From: Blastococcus sp. CT_GayMR20
GTDB taxonomy: Bacteria; Actinomycetota; Actinomycetes; Mycobacteriales; Geodermatophilaceae
DNA length: 19,223 bases
Assembly: GCF_004570345.1 (NCBI RefSeq)
Contig: NZ_SPQM01000094.1
Location: 1-19,223, forward strand
Reading direction: 5' to 3'
Shown here: one piece after another, positions 8,388 to 16,278 of the stretch
How positions within the stretch are numbered: the stretch's first letter is position 1
Layout of the letters: the number at the start of each line of letters is the position of its first letter
Notes under the pieces: generated by a model
What the model was told of the DNA's origin: nothing
The model's input: only the letters and a program-made list of their open reading frames with translations
Database searches by the model: none
Program-made: the position numbers and the translations under genes

Positions 8388-10730
8388 TCACGCGGGTCCG
8401 ACGCTTCCCCGGGCGGCGACACCCCACGACTGCGCCGAGCCGACCACCGCCAGGTCGCCGTCCCGGTCGGTGCGCCGGACCTGCATGCCGGCCTGGGCGA
8501 GCCAGGTCAGCAGCTGAGGGGTGGGATGGCCGTAGGTGTTGTCCGCGCCCACCGAGATGAGGGCCAGCCGGGCGCCGCTGGCCGCGAGGAACTCCGGGTC
8601 GGCGTCGCCGCTGCCATGGTGCGGCACCTTGAGGACGTCGGCGCGCAGGTCGATCCCGGAGGAGAGGAGCCGCGCCTCGGCCTCGGCGCTGAGATCGCCG
8701 GTGAAGAGGACCCGCACGCCCCGGACGGTGACGCGGAGGACCATCGACAGGTCGTTCGGCTCCGCCGCGGCGGTGGCCCGGTCGGGCGCCGGCGCGAGGA
8801 CCTCGATCGTCGCCGGGCCGACCGTGCGGCGGTCACCGGGGACCAGCACGGCCCGTTCGCCGCCGGTTCGGCGCACCAGTCTGTCGAGGTCGTCGTCCCG
8901 CTCGTCCGCCGGCGACAGCGTGCCCGTGGCCACGACGCCCACGTCCCGGCCGGCGAGGGCACCGACCAGGCCTCCCACGTGATCGGCGTCCAGGTGGGAC
9001 AGCAGGACGAGCGGTAGTTCGTCGACACCCAGGCGGTCGAGACAGCGGTCGACGGCACCGACATCGGGTCCGGCGTCCACGAGGACCCCCTCTCCCGGAC
9101 CGGTCGGGAGCAGCAGCGCGTCGCCCTGCCCGACGTCGCAGGCGATCGCCATCGAGCCCGGTGGCGGCCAGCCGCGCACGGTTTGTCTCAGCGGCCAGCC
9201 GACCGCGACGAGCCCGACGAGGGCAGCCAGGGCGAGCGGCCTCGTGCGGGGGAACCGCCACAGCACCCAGCCGGCGGCCAGCAGCAGGACGGTCAGCAGC
9301 ACCGCACCTCGCGCGCCTGCCGGCCAGCCCGCCGCCCCGTCCGGCAGGGCGGCCGCCCGCTCGGCGACGCCCACCAGCCAGCGCGTCGGCCAGCCCGCCA
9401 GCCACACCAGGACGTCGGCGAGCCGGGGAACGAGCGGCGCGGCGATCGCGGCCGCGAGCCCGAGAACGGTCGCCACCGGGACGGCGGATGCGGCGAGCAG
9501 GTTGGCCGGCAGGGAGACGAGGCTGACCGTGCCCGACAGACCGGCGACGATCGGTGCGGTCACCAGACCCGCGGCGGCACTGACCGCCAGGGCATCGGCC
9601 AGGGGCGGCCAGCAGCCGCGGGTGCGCAACCGGCCCGACCAGGCCGGCGCGAGCAGCACGATGCCCCCGGTGGCGGCGACGGACAGCACGAAGCCGGGAT
9701 CACCGGCCAGCGCCGGGTCGAGGAGGAGCAGCACGCAGACCGCACTGGCGAGCGCCGGCACAGCGGCACGCGGGCGCCCCGCGGCCAGGGCCACGAGCGT
9801 CACCGCACCCATGGCGGCAGCACGCACGACGCTCGGACTCGGCCGCGCCAGCACGACGAAGCCGATCAGCGCCAGTCCGGCCACGACCGCCTGCACGCGC
9901 CGGTCGACGGCTCGCCTGCGGAGCGGCCACAGCACGCCGGCCAGCATGATCGCGACGTTCGCGCCGGAGACGGCCGTCAGGTGCCCCAGCCCGGCCCGGC
10001 GAAAGTCCTCCTCGAGCACAGGGTCCATCCCACCGGTGTCGCCGACGACGAGGCCCGGGAGCAGACCCGCGGCCTGCGGCTCCAGGACGCGGTCCGCAGT
10101 CGAGCTCAGCCCCTCCCGCAGGCCGCTCGCCACTTCCTGCAGTGCGCTCGGCCGGCCGATCAGAGTGCGCGGGCCACGAGCGGAGAGGACGGCGACCACG
10201 TGGTCCCCCGACCGGGGCGGCGAGGCGGCCACGCGCACGCGGACGCGTTGCCCCGGCAGCAGGTCCCGCCACTCCTCCGCCGGCGCGAAGAGCAGCACGG
10301 CCGAGCTCAGCCGGTGGGTGGCGTCGCGATCGACGAGACCGGTCACCGTCGCGTCGGCGATCACGCGCGGGGGGCCGGCGCCCGTCAGCAGGTGCGGATC
10401 CCCGTCGATCTCCAGGACCACCACGACGGTCCGCTCCGCATCCGCGACCGGGCGCAGAGGCGAGTGCTCGCGCTCGAGACCCCGCGCCGTAGCGGTGCCG
10501 GCGGTGACGGCCAGGCCGGCGAGCACGGCCAGCGCCAGGGCCCACCGTGGGCGGCGCACCAGAAGCAGGCCGAGCCCCGCTGCGGCGAGGGCCACTGCCC
10601 CCAGGACGACGGGCGCAACCCGGGGGGCGACAAGGGAGACGCTCCACACCGTCGCGGCCAGCGGCACGAGCCGGAGGTCCACCCACGCCCAGCGGGACTC
10701 CTGCTGCGGCACCTCCCGGGTGCCCCTCAT
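8388..10730 (-). CDS. comEC: ComEC/Rec2 competence DNA-uptake channel
   Basis: Polytopic membrane protein of 780 residues, the channel through which single-stranded DNA enters the cytoplasm in natural transformation. An N-terminal pair of membrane helices and an OB-like DUF4131 region come first. The competence domain follows with LLPGLVVGDTGGMD (about 223–236) and LTAVSGANVAIM (about 251–262), then several membrane helices. From about 527 a metallo-beta-lactamase-like domain is present with DVGQGDALLL, HLDADH (579–584), FTGD and KVPHHGSGD (about 701–709), so the nuclease-type metal ligands look intact. The ATG overlaps the comEA stop as ATGA. The open frame extends about 176 codons upstream inside comEA, but that part is a shadow. 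Whether the organism is competent cannot be told. Confidence 0.94.
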   Translation of the reverse strand: MRGTREVPQQESRWAWVDLRLVPLAATVWSVSLVAPRVAPVVLGAVALAAAGLGLLLVRRPRWALALAVLAGLAVTAGTATARGLEREHSPLRPVADAERTVVVVLEIDGDPHLLTGAGPPRVIADATVTGLVDRDATHRLSSAVLLFAPAEEWRDLLPGQRVRVRVAASPPRSGDHVVAVLSARGPRTLIGRPSALQEVASGLREGLSSTADRVLEPQAAGLLPGLVVGDTGGMDPVLEEDFRRAGLGHLTAVSGANVAIMLAGVLWPLRRRAVDRRVQAVVAGLALIGFVVLARPSPSVVRAAAMGAVTLVALAAGRPRAAVPALASAVCVLLLLDPALAGDPGFVLSVAATGGIVLLAPAWSGRLRTRGCWPPLADALAVSAAAGLVTAPIVAGLSGTVSLVSLPANLLAASAVPVATVLGLAAAIAAPLVPRLADVLVWLAGWPTRWLVGVAERAAALPDGAAGWPAGARGAVLLTVLLLAAGWVLWRFPRTRPLALAALVGLVAVGWPLRQTVRGWPPPGSMAIACDVGQGDALLLPTGPGEGVLVDAGPDVGAVDRCLDRLGVDELPLVLLSHLDADHVGGLVGALAGRDVGVVATGTLSPADERDDDLDRLVRRTGGERAVLVPGDRRTVGPATIEVLAPAPDRATAAAEPNDLSMVLRVTVRGVRVLFTGDLSAEAEARLLSSGIDLRADVLKVPHHGSGDADPEFLAASGARLALISVGADNTYGHPTPQLLTWLAQAGMQVRRTDRDGDLAVVGSAQSWGVAARGSVGPA

Positions 10731-11584
10731 ACGCCCACGAGCTCCGCGAGCTCGGCCGCGGTGGCCGGCCCGATGCCCGGCACGTCGTCCAGCTGGCCGA
10801 CGCTGGTGAAAGGCCCCTCGCGCGTCCGGTGGTCGACGATCCGCTGGGCCAGCACCGGACCGATGCCGGGGAGCGCGTCCAGCTCGGCCACCCCGGCGGT
10901 GTTCAGGTCCAGCGGTCCCGCCGAGCCGGGCGCGGCGTCCGGCCCGGCGGCCGGAGCACCCGGCACACCGACGGTCACCTGCTCGCCGTCGGCCACCACG
11001 GCGGCCAGGTTCACCGACGCCGGGTCGGCCTCCGGCAGCAGCCCTCCGGCGGCCGCGAGCGCGTCGGCCACCCGGGCGCCCGTCGGCAGCGTGACCAGCC
11101 CCGGCCGGGCCACGAGTCCGACGACGGACACCACCACCGTGGGAGACGTGTCGCCGGCCTCGCCCACGGGGGGTGTCACCGGTGCGGACGAGACGGCGGT
11201 TCCCTCGGACCTGGTCTGCGGCACCTCGTCCACGGTCGGCCGGTTCAGCCAGGTCCATGCGACGAGGAGCAGGGCCGCCAGCAGTCCGACGAGCCAGAGC
11301 GCGCGGGCACCGGGGCGTCCGGGATCCCAGCGCACGGCCGTGCCGGGTGCGCGGTGGCGACCGATCCCCTCCGGCAGGCCCGGTCCCGCGTCGTCGGTAC
11401 CGGGGTCATTCTCGTCGTCCTCGAGCGACCAGGCAGTTCCCTGGACCCCTGCGTCGACGAGGTCGCCGTCCCCGGGCTCGTCGTCCGGCAGCCAGCCGCC
11501 GCCCCGGTTCTGCTCAGCCAGGAGTGTCCGCAGGCGCGCGCGGATGACGTCGGCGTCGTCGGCGGAGCGGGAGGGAAGGCGCAC
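10727..11584 (-). CDS. comEA: ComEA-type DNA-binding competence protein
   Basis: Membrane-anchored DNA receptor that hands DNA to ComEC. With the GTG at 11584 it has 285 residues. An acidic cytoplasmic region of about 90 residues comes first, then a membrane helix (ALWLVGLLAALLLVAW, about 95–110), an SLBB-like domain (VVVSVVGLVARPGLV onward, about 150–204) and a C-terminal double helix-hairpin-helix (DLNTAGVAELDALPGIGP and LDDVPGIGPATA, about 226–285). I chose this start because a TANNNT hexamer (TAGCGT, 11592–11597) lies seven bases before it, as in leaderless transcripts. GTG codons at 11611 and 11692 are alternatives and also lack ribosome sites. The long cytoplasmic tail is not part of minimal ComEA. 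Confidence 0.9.
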   Translation of the reverse strand: MRLPSRSADDADVIRARLRTLLAEQNRGGGWLPDDEPGDGDLVDAGVQGTAWSLEDDENDPGTDDAGPGLPEGIGRHRAPGTAVRWDPGRPGARALWLVGLLAALLLVAWTWLNRPTVDEVPQTRSEGTAVSSAPVTPPVGEAGDTSPTVVVSVVGLVARPGLVTLPTGARVADALAAAGGLLPEADPASVNLAAVVADGEQVTVGVPGAPAAGPDAAPGSAGPLDLNTAGVAELDALPGIGPVLAQRIVDHRTREGPFTSVGQLDDVPGIGPATAAELAELVGV

Positions 11585-11591
11585 CGACGGG

Positions 11592-11597
11592 ACGCTA
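11592..11597 (-). promoter_or_regulatory. leaderless-type -10 element for comEA
   Basis: TAGCGT, then seven bases, then GTG. This is the spacing expected when transcription starts at or next to the first base of the start codon. No -35 is evident and no Shine-Dalgarno sequence is present. Confidence 0.45.
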
Positions 11598-11728
11598 GGG
11601 AGCCGCCGCACCGCCGGGCGGGCTCGTCGCCCATCTGTGGACCCGGCTACCGCTTGTGGACGGCGACACGCATGGCCGGCCCGGAACGGCACACCCTCGC
11701 CGGCATGCGACTCACCACCGGCCGCACC

Positions 11729-12616
11729 TCAGTCGTCGTCCGCGTCCGAGAAGTCCTCGTCGGGCTCCTGCCAGAACGGCGCGATGACGATGCCGACCGC
11801 TCCCGGTCCGACGTGCGCGCCGATCGCGGCCCCGAGCTCGCTGACGTGCAGCTCCCGGAGGTTCGGCAGCCGCTCGCGCATCTCGCCCGCCAGGCGCTCC
11901 GCCTTCTCCTCTGCCGCGAGGTGGTGCACCGCCACCGACACCGGCCCGTCCCCCGCGGCCTCGACGGCGCGCTGCACGAGCTTGTTCATCGCGCGCGCCG
12001 TCGTCCGCACCTTCTCGAGCGGCACCACCTTGCCGTCCTGCATGTGCAGGACCGGCTTGACGGCGAGCGCCGACCCCAGGACCGCGGCGGCCGACCCGAT
12101 CCGGCCTCCGCGGCGCAGGTGCTCCAAGGTGTCGACGACGAAGAACGTCCGCGTTCCGGCGGCGATCTCCCGGGCGGTCTGCGCGACGACGTCGGCGCCG
12201 GCCCCCGTGGCCGCCGACCGGGCCGCCGCGAGGACGGCGAACCCGGCACCCATGGCGGCCGACCGCGTGTCGACGACGGTGACGATGTGCTCGCCGACCT
12301 GCGACGCAGCCAGGCGGGCCGCGTCCCAGGTGCCGGAGAGCTCCGAGGACAGGTGGATCGAGACGACCCGCTCGGCGCCCTCGTCCAGGGCGCGCCGGTA
12401 GGCCGCGACGAAGTCGCCCGGAGTGGGCCGGGAGGTCGACACCGCCTGACCTCGGACCGCCAGCGCCCGTGCGACATCGTGGGGGCTGATGTCCCAGCCC
12501 TCGCGCCCCGACCGTCCGGCGAGTACGACGTAGAGCGGGACGTTGTAGATCCCGTAGCCCTCGAGGAGTTCGTCGGGCAGGTACGCCGACGAATCGGTGA
12601 CGACGGCGACGGACAC
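11729..12616 (-). CDS. DegV family fatty-acid-binding protein
   Basis: DegV proteins bind a single fatty acid. In Firmicutes the FakB members present it to the kinase FakA; whether that holds here is unknown, and no FakA-like gene is in the window. The 295-residue sequence shows VAVVTDSSAYLP at the N-terminus, the lipid carboxylate site STSRPTP (about 60–66) with HLSSELSGT (about 88–96), the DTRSAAMG segment, and VDTLEHLRRGGRI in the middle. Two GTG codons are adjacent (12619 and 12616). I prefer the second, which lies six bases after TAGCCT; the first would add one residue. There is no ribosome site. The tail is acidic. It lies between the histidine phosphatase and comEA, as in mycobacteria, but without the eis gene found there. 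Confidence 0.93.
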   Translation of the reverse strand: MSVAVVTDSSAYLPDELLEGYGIYNVPLYVVLAGRSGREGWDISPHDVARALAVRGQAVSTSRPTPGDFVAAYRRALDEGAERVVSIHLSSELSGTWDAARLAASQVGEHIVTVVDTRSAAMGAGFAVLAAARSAATGAGADVVAQTAREIAAGTRTFFVVDTLEHLRRGGRIGSAAAVLGSALAVKPVLHMQDGKVVPLEKVRTTARAMNKLVQRAVEAAGDGPVSVAVHHLAAEEKAERLAGEMRERLPNLRELHVSELGAAIGAHVGPGAVGIVIAPFWQEPDEDFSDADDD

Positions 12617-12622
12617 CACGGG

Positions 12623-12628
12623 AGGCTA
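12623..12628 (-). promoter_or_regulatory. leaderless-type -10 element for degV
   Basis: TAGCCT lies six bases before the GTG at 12616 (three before the GTG at 12619). It matches TANNNT, with no -35 and no Shine-Dalgarno sequence. Confidence 0.45.
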
Positions 12629-12674
12629 GCCCGCCGGGTGCGGAGATCCGCGGGAGTGGAGCCGACCGGGCCGG

Positions 12675-13439
12675 TCAGAGGACCGCGTCGGCGTCCGTGG
12701 CAGGCGGGGGCGCGTCCTCCGGGGTGGCATCGCCGTCGGCCGGCGAGGGCACCGCCCGCAGCACCGGTCCGGGCGCGGGAGCCGCGTCGGCCGCGACGTC
12801 CGGCAGCTGGAGGACGGAGGCGTTGTGGCGGATCAGCCGCCAGCGGCCGCTCTGCGACACGAGTTCGGTCCACGCGCAGTTGCCGAGGGGGCCGAACATC
12901 CGGCGGTGGTCGGAACCCAGCCCGAGCAGCACCTCCGTCAGCCGGCCCGCCGTCCCGCCATGGGTGACGACGACGGCGACGCGCGCCTCCGGCAGGTCGA
13001 CGAGGGCGGCCAGCGCGCGGTCGGCGACCGCCGAGGGGTCCTCGCCGCCGCGGCCGCGCACCGTGCGGCCGGCCATCCAGTCGGCGTACTGGTCGGGGAA
13101 CCGCTCGCGTACCTCGGCGCGGGTGAGCCCCTCCCAGGAACCCATGCCGTGCTCGCGCAGCCGCTCGTCGAGCCGCAGCGGGACGCCGAGCAGGGCAGTG
13201 AGGGTCGCCGCCGTCTCCGCAGCCCGGCTCAGATCGCTGGAGACCACGACGGTGTCGTCCGGTGTCAGCCCGGCGGCGACGAGGTGGGGTGCGGCCAGGA
13301 CGGCCTGGTTGCGGCCCTCCTCGTCCAGCGGCGGGTCCAGCTGTCCCTGGAAGCGCCCGGTGGCGTTCCACTCGGTGCGGCCGTGCCGCCACAGCACGAG
13401 CCGGGGAACCGCCAGCTCCGGCAGTCCTCCGCCGGTCAC
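12675..13439 (-). CDS. histidine phosphatase family protein (glucosyl-3-phosphoglycerate phosphatase-like)
   Basis: Branch-1 histidine phosphatase, 254 residues. The catalytic motif LWRHGRTEWN holds His19, with SSDLSRAAET (Arg72), DERLREHGMGSWEGLT (acid residue near 96) and VTHGG (His160). The late segment LGNCAWTEL…WRLIRHNAS resembles Rv2419c, the mycobacterial GpgP that dephosphorylates glucosyl-3-phosphoglycerate in methylglucose lipopolysaccharide synthesis. The same position, directly after rsfS and before degV, supports orthology. A generic phosphoglycerate-mutase-like or broad phosphatase role is the alternative. The GTG start shares GTGA with the rsfS stop, so translation is probably coupled. 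The last 50 or so residues are a low-complexity Ala/Pro/Asp tail absent from the core fold. Annotation as phosphoglycerate mutase would be over-specific. Confidence 0.87.
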   Translation of the reverse strand: MTGGGLPELAVPRLVLWRHGRTEWNATGRFQGQLDPPLDEEGRNQAVLAAPHLVAAGLTPDDTVVVSSDLSRAAETAATLTALLGVPLRLDERLREHGMGSWEGLTRAEVRERFPDQYADWMAGRTVRGRGGEDPSAVADRALAALVDLPEARVAVVVTHGGTAGRLTEVLLGLGSDHRRMFGPLGNCAWTELVSQSGRWRLIRHNASVLQLPDVAADAAPAPGPVLRAVPSPADGDATPEDAPPPATDADAVL

Positions 13440-13855
13440 CGGCCGGTCGTCTCCTCGTCGGCGGCCCCGCCGCCCGGCGCGGCTGCCCCACGGGCGGCGC
13501 TGTCGGTGAAGGGGATGGTCGGGCAGTCCTTCCACAGTCGCTCGAGGGCGTAGTAGGCGCGCTCCTCGGCGTGCTGCACGTGCACGACGACGTCGACGAA
13601 GTCCAGCAGCACCCAGCGCGACTCGGCCACGCCTTCGCGCCGCACGGGCTTGATGCCGTGCTCGCGGAGCCGCTCCTCCACCTCGTCGACGATCGACTGC
13701 ACCTGGCGCTCGTTGGGCGCGGACGCCAGCACGAAGGCGTCGGTGATGGCGAGCCGGTCGCTGACGTCGACGATCGAGACGTCGGTGGCGAGCTTGTCCG
13801 CGGCCGCCTGCGCGGCGAGCAGCGCGGTGTCCCGCGCCTCGGCCGAGGCGGTCAT
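13436..13855 (-). CDS. rsfS: ribosome silencing factor RsfS (YbeB/Iojap family)
   Basis: RsfS binds ribosomal protein uL14 and blocks joining of the subunits when nutrients are scarce. The 139-residue protein contains the whole Oligomerisation/DUF143 domain: [30 protein letters not shown]… (split here at about 20–50), [33 protein letters not shown], and [11 protein letters not shown] 25–30 residue Ala/Gly-rich tail follows. The ATG has the best ribosome site in the window (AGGAGG, seven-base spacer) and overlaps the nadD stop as ATGA. The nadD–rsfS–phosphatase order is conserved in actinobacteria. Confidence 0.95.
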   Translation of the reverse strand: MTASAEARDTALLAAQAAADKLATDVSIVDVSDRLAITDAFVLASAPNERQVQSIVDEVEERLREHGIKPVRREGVAESRWVLLDFVDVVVHVQHAEERAYYALERLWKDCPTIPFTDSAARGAAAPGGGAADEETTGR

Positions 13856-14526
13856 CGGGGTACCTCCTGGAGATCGGGTTCGGCGGGCGGAGGTTCGGGT
13901 TCGGTGCGCCGGAGACCGTCGGCGGACGCCCGCCGCGGCACCTCGCGGTAGAGGGCACGCTTCTCGATGTACTGCACCACGCCGTCGGGCACGAGGTACC
14001 AGACGGGCATGCCCCGGGCCACGCGGTCGCGGCAGTCGGTCGAGCTGATCGCCAGCGCCGGCACCTCCACCAGGCTCACCACGCCGTCGGGCAGGTGCGA
14101 GTCGGCGAGGTGGAAACCGGGCCGGGTCACGCCGATGAAGTGCGCCAGGTCGAACAGCTGCTGGTTGTCGCGCCAGCTCACGATCTGGGCGAGGGCATCG
14201 GCGCCGGTGATGAAGAACAGCTCGGCGTCCGGCCGGAGCTGACGCAGGTCGGTAAGGGTGTCGATCGTGTACGTCGGGCCGCCACGGTCGATGTCGACCC
14301 GGCTCACCGAGAAGCGGGGGTTGGACGCGGTGGCGATGACCGTCATCAGGTAGCGGTCCTCCGCCGGGCTGACCGCGCGCTCGGTCTTCTGCCACGGCTG
14401 ACCGGTCGGCACGAAGACGACCTCGTCGAGACCGAAGAGGCCGGCGACCTCGCTGGCGGCGACGAGGTGGCCGTGATGGATGGGATCGAACGTCCCACCC
14501 ATGATCCCGACCCGCCCACCTGCCAC
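13852..14526 (-). CDS. nadD: nicotinate-nucleotide adenylyltransferase
   Basis: NadD joins nicotinate mononucleotide and ATP to form deamido-NAD, the penultimate step of NAD synthesis. The 224-residue sequence has the nucleotidyltransferase motif [12 protein letters not shown] (10–21), [11 protein letters not shown] (38–47), FITGADAL (105–112), SWRDN and the ATP-binding ISSTDCR (160–166). The Cys in that last motif in place of the more general Ile is, as I recall, the usual actinobacterial form. A Pro/Glu-rich tail of about 30 residues follows the core. The GTG start lies six bases after TAGGCT and has no ribosome site, so a leaderless message is likely. It begins the nadD–rsfS–phosphatase unit. 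Confidence 0.96.
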   Translation of the reverse strand: MAGGRVGIMGGTFDPIHHGHLVAASEVAGLFGLDEVVFVPTGQPWQKTERAVSPAEDRYLMTVIATASNPRFSVSRVDIDRGGPTYTIDTLTDLRQLRPDAELFFITGADALAQIVSWRDNQQLFDLAHFIGVTRPGFHLADSHLPDGVVSLVEVPALAISSTDCRDRVARGMPVWYLVPDGVVQYIEKRALYREVPRRASADGLRRTEPEPPPAEPDLQEVPR

Positions 14527-14532
14527 CGAGCG

Positions 14533-14538
14533 AGCCTA
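14533..14538 (-). promoter_or_regulatory. leaderless-type -10 element for nadD
   Basis: TAGGCT, then six bases, then the nadD GTG, with no Shine-Dalgarno sequence. The -35 region is GC-rich and shows no consensus. Confidence 0.5.
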
Positions 14539-14548
14539 TCCGGGCCCA

Positions 14549-14580
14549 CCGGAGCCGGCCCCGGGAGGGACCGGCTCCGG
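14549..14580. repeat. 10-bp inverted repeat upstream of nadD (hairpin, possible terminator)
   Basis: CCGGAGCCGG (14549–14558) and CCGGCTCCGG (14571–14580) are perfect reverse complements around a 12-base loop. The hairpin ends about 10 bases before the nadD -10 element, so it may stop upstream transcription or bind a regulator. Confidence 0.55.
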
Positions 14581-14620
14581 CTGACGAGTCCGGCACCCGA
14601 AAGGTGCGGCGGATCGCTGC

Positions 14621-14645
14621 GACCGGCTCCCCCGTGCAGCCGGTC
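14621..14645. repeat. 8-bp inverted repeat with C-rich loop
   Basis: GACCGGCT (14621–14628) pairs with AGCCGGTC (14638–14645) around a 9-base loop that starts with five C (plus strand). A third, smaller stem, GCACC/GGTGC (14593–14607), lies between this and the inverted repeat nearer nadD. Confidence 0.4.
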
Positions 14646-14798
14646 GTAGGCCTGCCCGTGCCGTCGGCGATGACGGCGCCGGGGGTGCGGAGGGGAACTC
14701 CGGCACCGCGCTGGACAACGGGTGAGCCGGGGATCGGTTACGGCCGGACTCGGATCCCATCGGCTCCCGGGCGTGTCGCTGCCCACGTCCTCACCGGA

Positions 14799-14837
14799 GG
14801 TCGACAAGTCCCCTGGTCGACGAGGAGACAGGTCGAC
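14799..14837. repeat. three GGTCGAC units at 16-bp spacing
   Basis: GGTCGAC occurs at 14799, 14815 and 14831, start to start exactly 16 bp, immediately after the stop of the VWA gene (read on the minus strand as GTCGACC). The core GTCGAC is palindromic, so any two copies can pair into a hairpin with a loop of about 10 nt. It could be a tandem protein-binding site or a terminator. Confidence 0.5.
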
Positions 14838-14838
14838 G

Positions 14839-16278
14839 TCAGAGGGTGGTGACGAACTCCGACAGCTGGGCGGCGTTGCGGCACTCGACCATGTCGATGA
14901 CCTCGCCGTACCGGTTCGCGGCGGAGTCGCCGCTCCCCCACAGCCGCTGCGGCTCGGGGTTGAGCCAGTGCGCCGACCGCGATCGGCGCACCAGGTCGGC
15001 GAGCACGGGCAGACCCGGCGGCCGGTAGTTGGTGCGGCCGTCACCCAGGACGAGGAGCGACGTCTTCGGCCCGACTGCGGACGCCCACCGGTCGGCGAAC
15101 ACCTCGAAGGCCGTGCCGTAGTCGCTGTGCCCGTCGAAGCCGACGACGTCGGCCTCCCGCCCGATCCGCGCCACCGCGTCCACGACGTCGGCGCCCGGCC
15201 GGAAGAACCGGGTGACCTCGTCGGTGGTGTCGACGAACGCGAACGCGCGCACGCCGGTGAAGTGCTCGCGCAGCGCCTGGGTCAGCATCAGGGTGAAGTG
15301 GCTGAAGCCGGCCACCGATCCGCTGACGTCGCACAGGACGACCAGCTCCGGCTTGTGCACCTTGCGCGGCCGGTGGTGGGTCACCACCGGGACCCCCCCG
15401 GTCCCCAGCGAGGCGCGGACCGTCTTGCGGAAGTCCAGCCGGCCCTCGCGGCCGAGCCGGCGCCGCGCCGACAGCCGGACGGCGAGCCGACGGGCCAGGG
15501 GCGCCACGGCCCGCCGCAGCTCGGCCAGGTCCGAGGACTGCGCGCGCAGGAAGTCCACCTGGTCGGCGAGCGGCCGGATCGCGCTCTTCGCGATCTTGTC
15601 CCGGCCCTTCTCCGCCGCCGTCCGTCGCCGGACCTCGGCCTCGATGGCAGCGCGGAAGGCGGTCAGCCGCTCGCGGACGGTCTGCCGGGCCACCTGCTCG
15701 GCCAGCCCGCCGCGGTCGCGCTCGGCGAGGAGCCCGGCCAGCAGCTGGGAGACGAGGGTGTCCGGCGAGAGCGCACGAAGCACGCGGTAGCTGAAGAACG
15801 ACTGCCCCGACGGCGACGGCTGACCCCGCCCGAGCAACTCGACCGCCTGGCGCGCGAACCGGCGCAGCGCCTCCTCGTCGCCGTCCAACAGCAGTTGCAG
15901 GAGCTGCGCTCGCAACAGCTCCGACAGGTCGGCGTCGTCAGAACCGGGCAGGTCGAGGGTCGACTCCCCCGTCTCACCCTCGTCGTCGGTGTCCTCCTCG
16001 TCCGACGGTGGTGCAGGCCGGTCGGACAGCGGCCACCACAGGCCGAACAGCACGTCGTAGGTGGGCCGCTGGGCGGCCCGCTGCAACAGCACGGCGGCGA
16101 GGCCGTGGCGGAGCTGCTGGCGGTCGAGCAGGTCGACGACCGTGAGGATCTCCGCGGCGTCCACGGCCTGGCTGATCCCGACCGGGATGCCGGCGTCCCG
16201 CACCGCCCGGACGAAGCCGTCCAGGTGCCCGGCCAGCCCGCCGGGTTCGGTCGAGGAGAAGCGGGCCGGGGCGCTCAT
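14839..16278 (-). CDS. VWA domain-containing protein, CoxE-like
   Basis: A 479-residue protein of the CoxE/DUF58-neighbour type, with a helical N-terminal two thirds and a C-terminal von Willebrand A domain. The metal-ion site DVSGS (Asp317, Ser319, Ser321) is intact, with DYGTAF (about 386–391) and LGDGRTN (about 411–417) supplying the other ligands. An acidic linker (DEEDTDDEGETGE, about 93–105) lies near the N-terminus, and a basic helical stretch (RRLAVRLSARRRLGREGR) precedes the VWA fold. Such proteins act with a MoxR-type ATPase to insert metals or remodel target enzymes, as CoxE does with CoxD in CO dehydrogenase maturation. No CO dehydrogenase genes are here, so the client is unknown. 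The ATG shares one base with the moxR stop (TGATG), a coupled arrangement. Confidence 0.88.
   Translation of the reverse strand: MSAPARFSSTEPGGLAGHLDGFVRAVRDAGIPVGISQAVDAAEILTVVDLLDRQQLRHGLAAVLLQRAAQRPTYDVLFGLWWPLSDRPAPPSDEEDTDDEGETGESTLDLPGSDDADLSELLRAQLLQLLLDGDEEALRRFARQAVELLGRGQPSPSGQSFFSYRVLRALSPDTLVSQLLAGLLAERDRGGLAEQVARQTVRERLTAFRAAIEAEVRRRTAAEKGRDKIAKSAIRPLADQVDFLRAQSSDLAELRRAVAPLARRLAVRLSARRRLGREGRLDFRKTVRASLGTGGVPVVTHHRPRKVHKPELVVLCDVSGSVAGFSHFTLMLTQALREHFTGVRAFAFVDTTDEVTRFFRPGADVVDAVARIGREADVVGFDGHSDYGTAFEVFADRWASAVGPKTSLLVLGDGRTNYRPPGLPVLADLVRRSRSAHWLNPEPQRLWGSGDSAANRYGEVIDMVECRNAAQLSEFVTTL

Larger units (their letters stand above)
14527..14838. other. 312-bp non-coding stretch between the VWA gene and nadD
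   Basis: No credible gene is seen. From the nadD side it holds a -10-like TAGGCT, a 10-bp inverted repeat (14549–14580), a small GCACC/GGTGC hairpin (14593–14607), an 8-bp inverted repeat with a C-rich loop (14621–14645), about 150 bp without clear structure, and three GTCGACC units (14799–14837). It most likely ends the proBA-type operon and starts the nadD operon. A small RNA cannot be excluded. Confidence 0.5.

Noticed and set aside
10731..11258. Upstream extension of comEC by 176 codons
   Set aside because: It lies in another frame of comEA and is low complexity. The ATGA overlap at 10727–10730 is the typical coupled start.
11585..11692. Longer comEA start at GTG 11692
   Set aside because: The extra residues look like translated spacer and no ribosome site at proper spacing exists. 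Kept only as an alternative.
9183..12401. Very long plus-strand open frame (over 1000 codons) antisense to comEC, comEA and degV
   Set aside because: It crosses three well-recognised genes, encodes a low-complexity Arg/Gly/Pro/Gln-rich product with no domain, and is a usual side effect of high GC at third codon positions.
12664..12676. GACCGGGCCGGTC as a terminator after the phosphatase gene
   Set aside because: The loop would be a single base, so it cannot fold as a hairpin, and it overlaps the stop codon.
14621..14645. 6C-type actinobacterial small RNA
   Set aside because: Only one hairpin has a run of C in its loop and the run is five, so the two-loop, six-C pattern of that RNA is not met.
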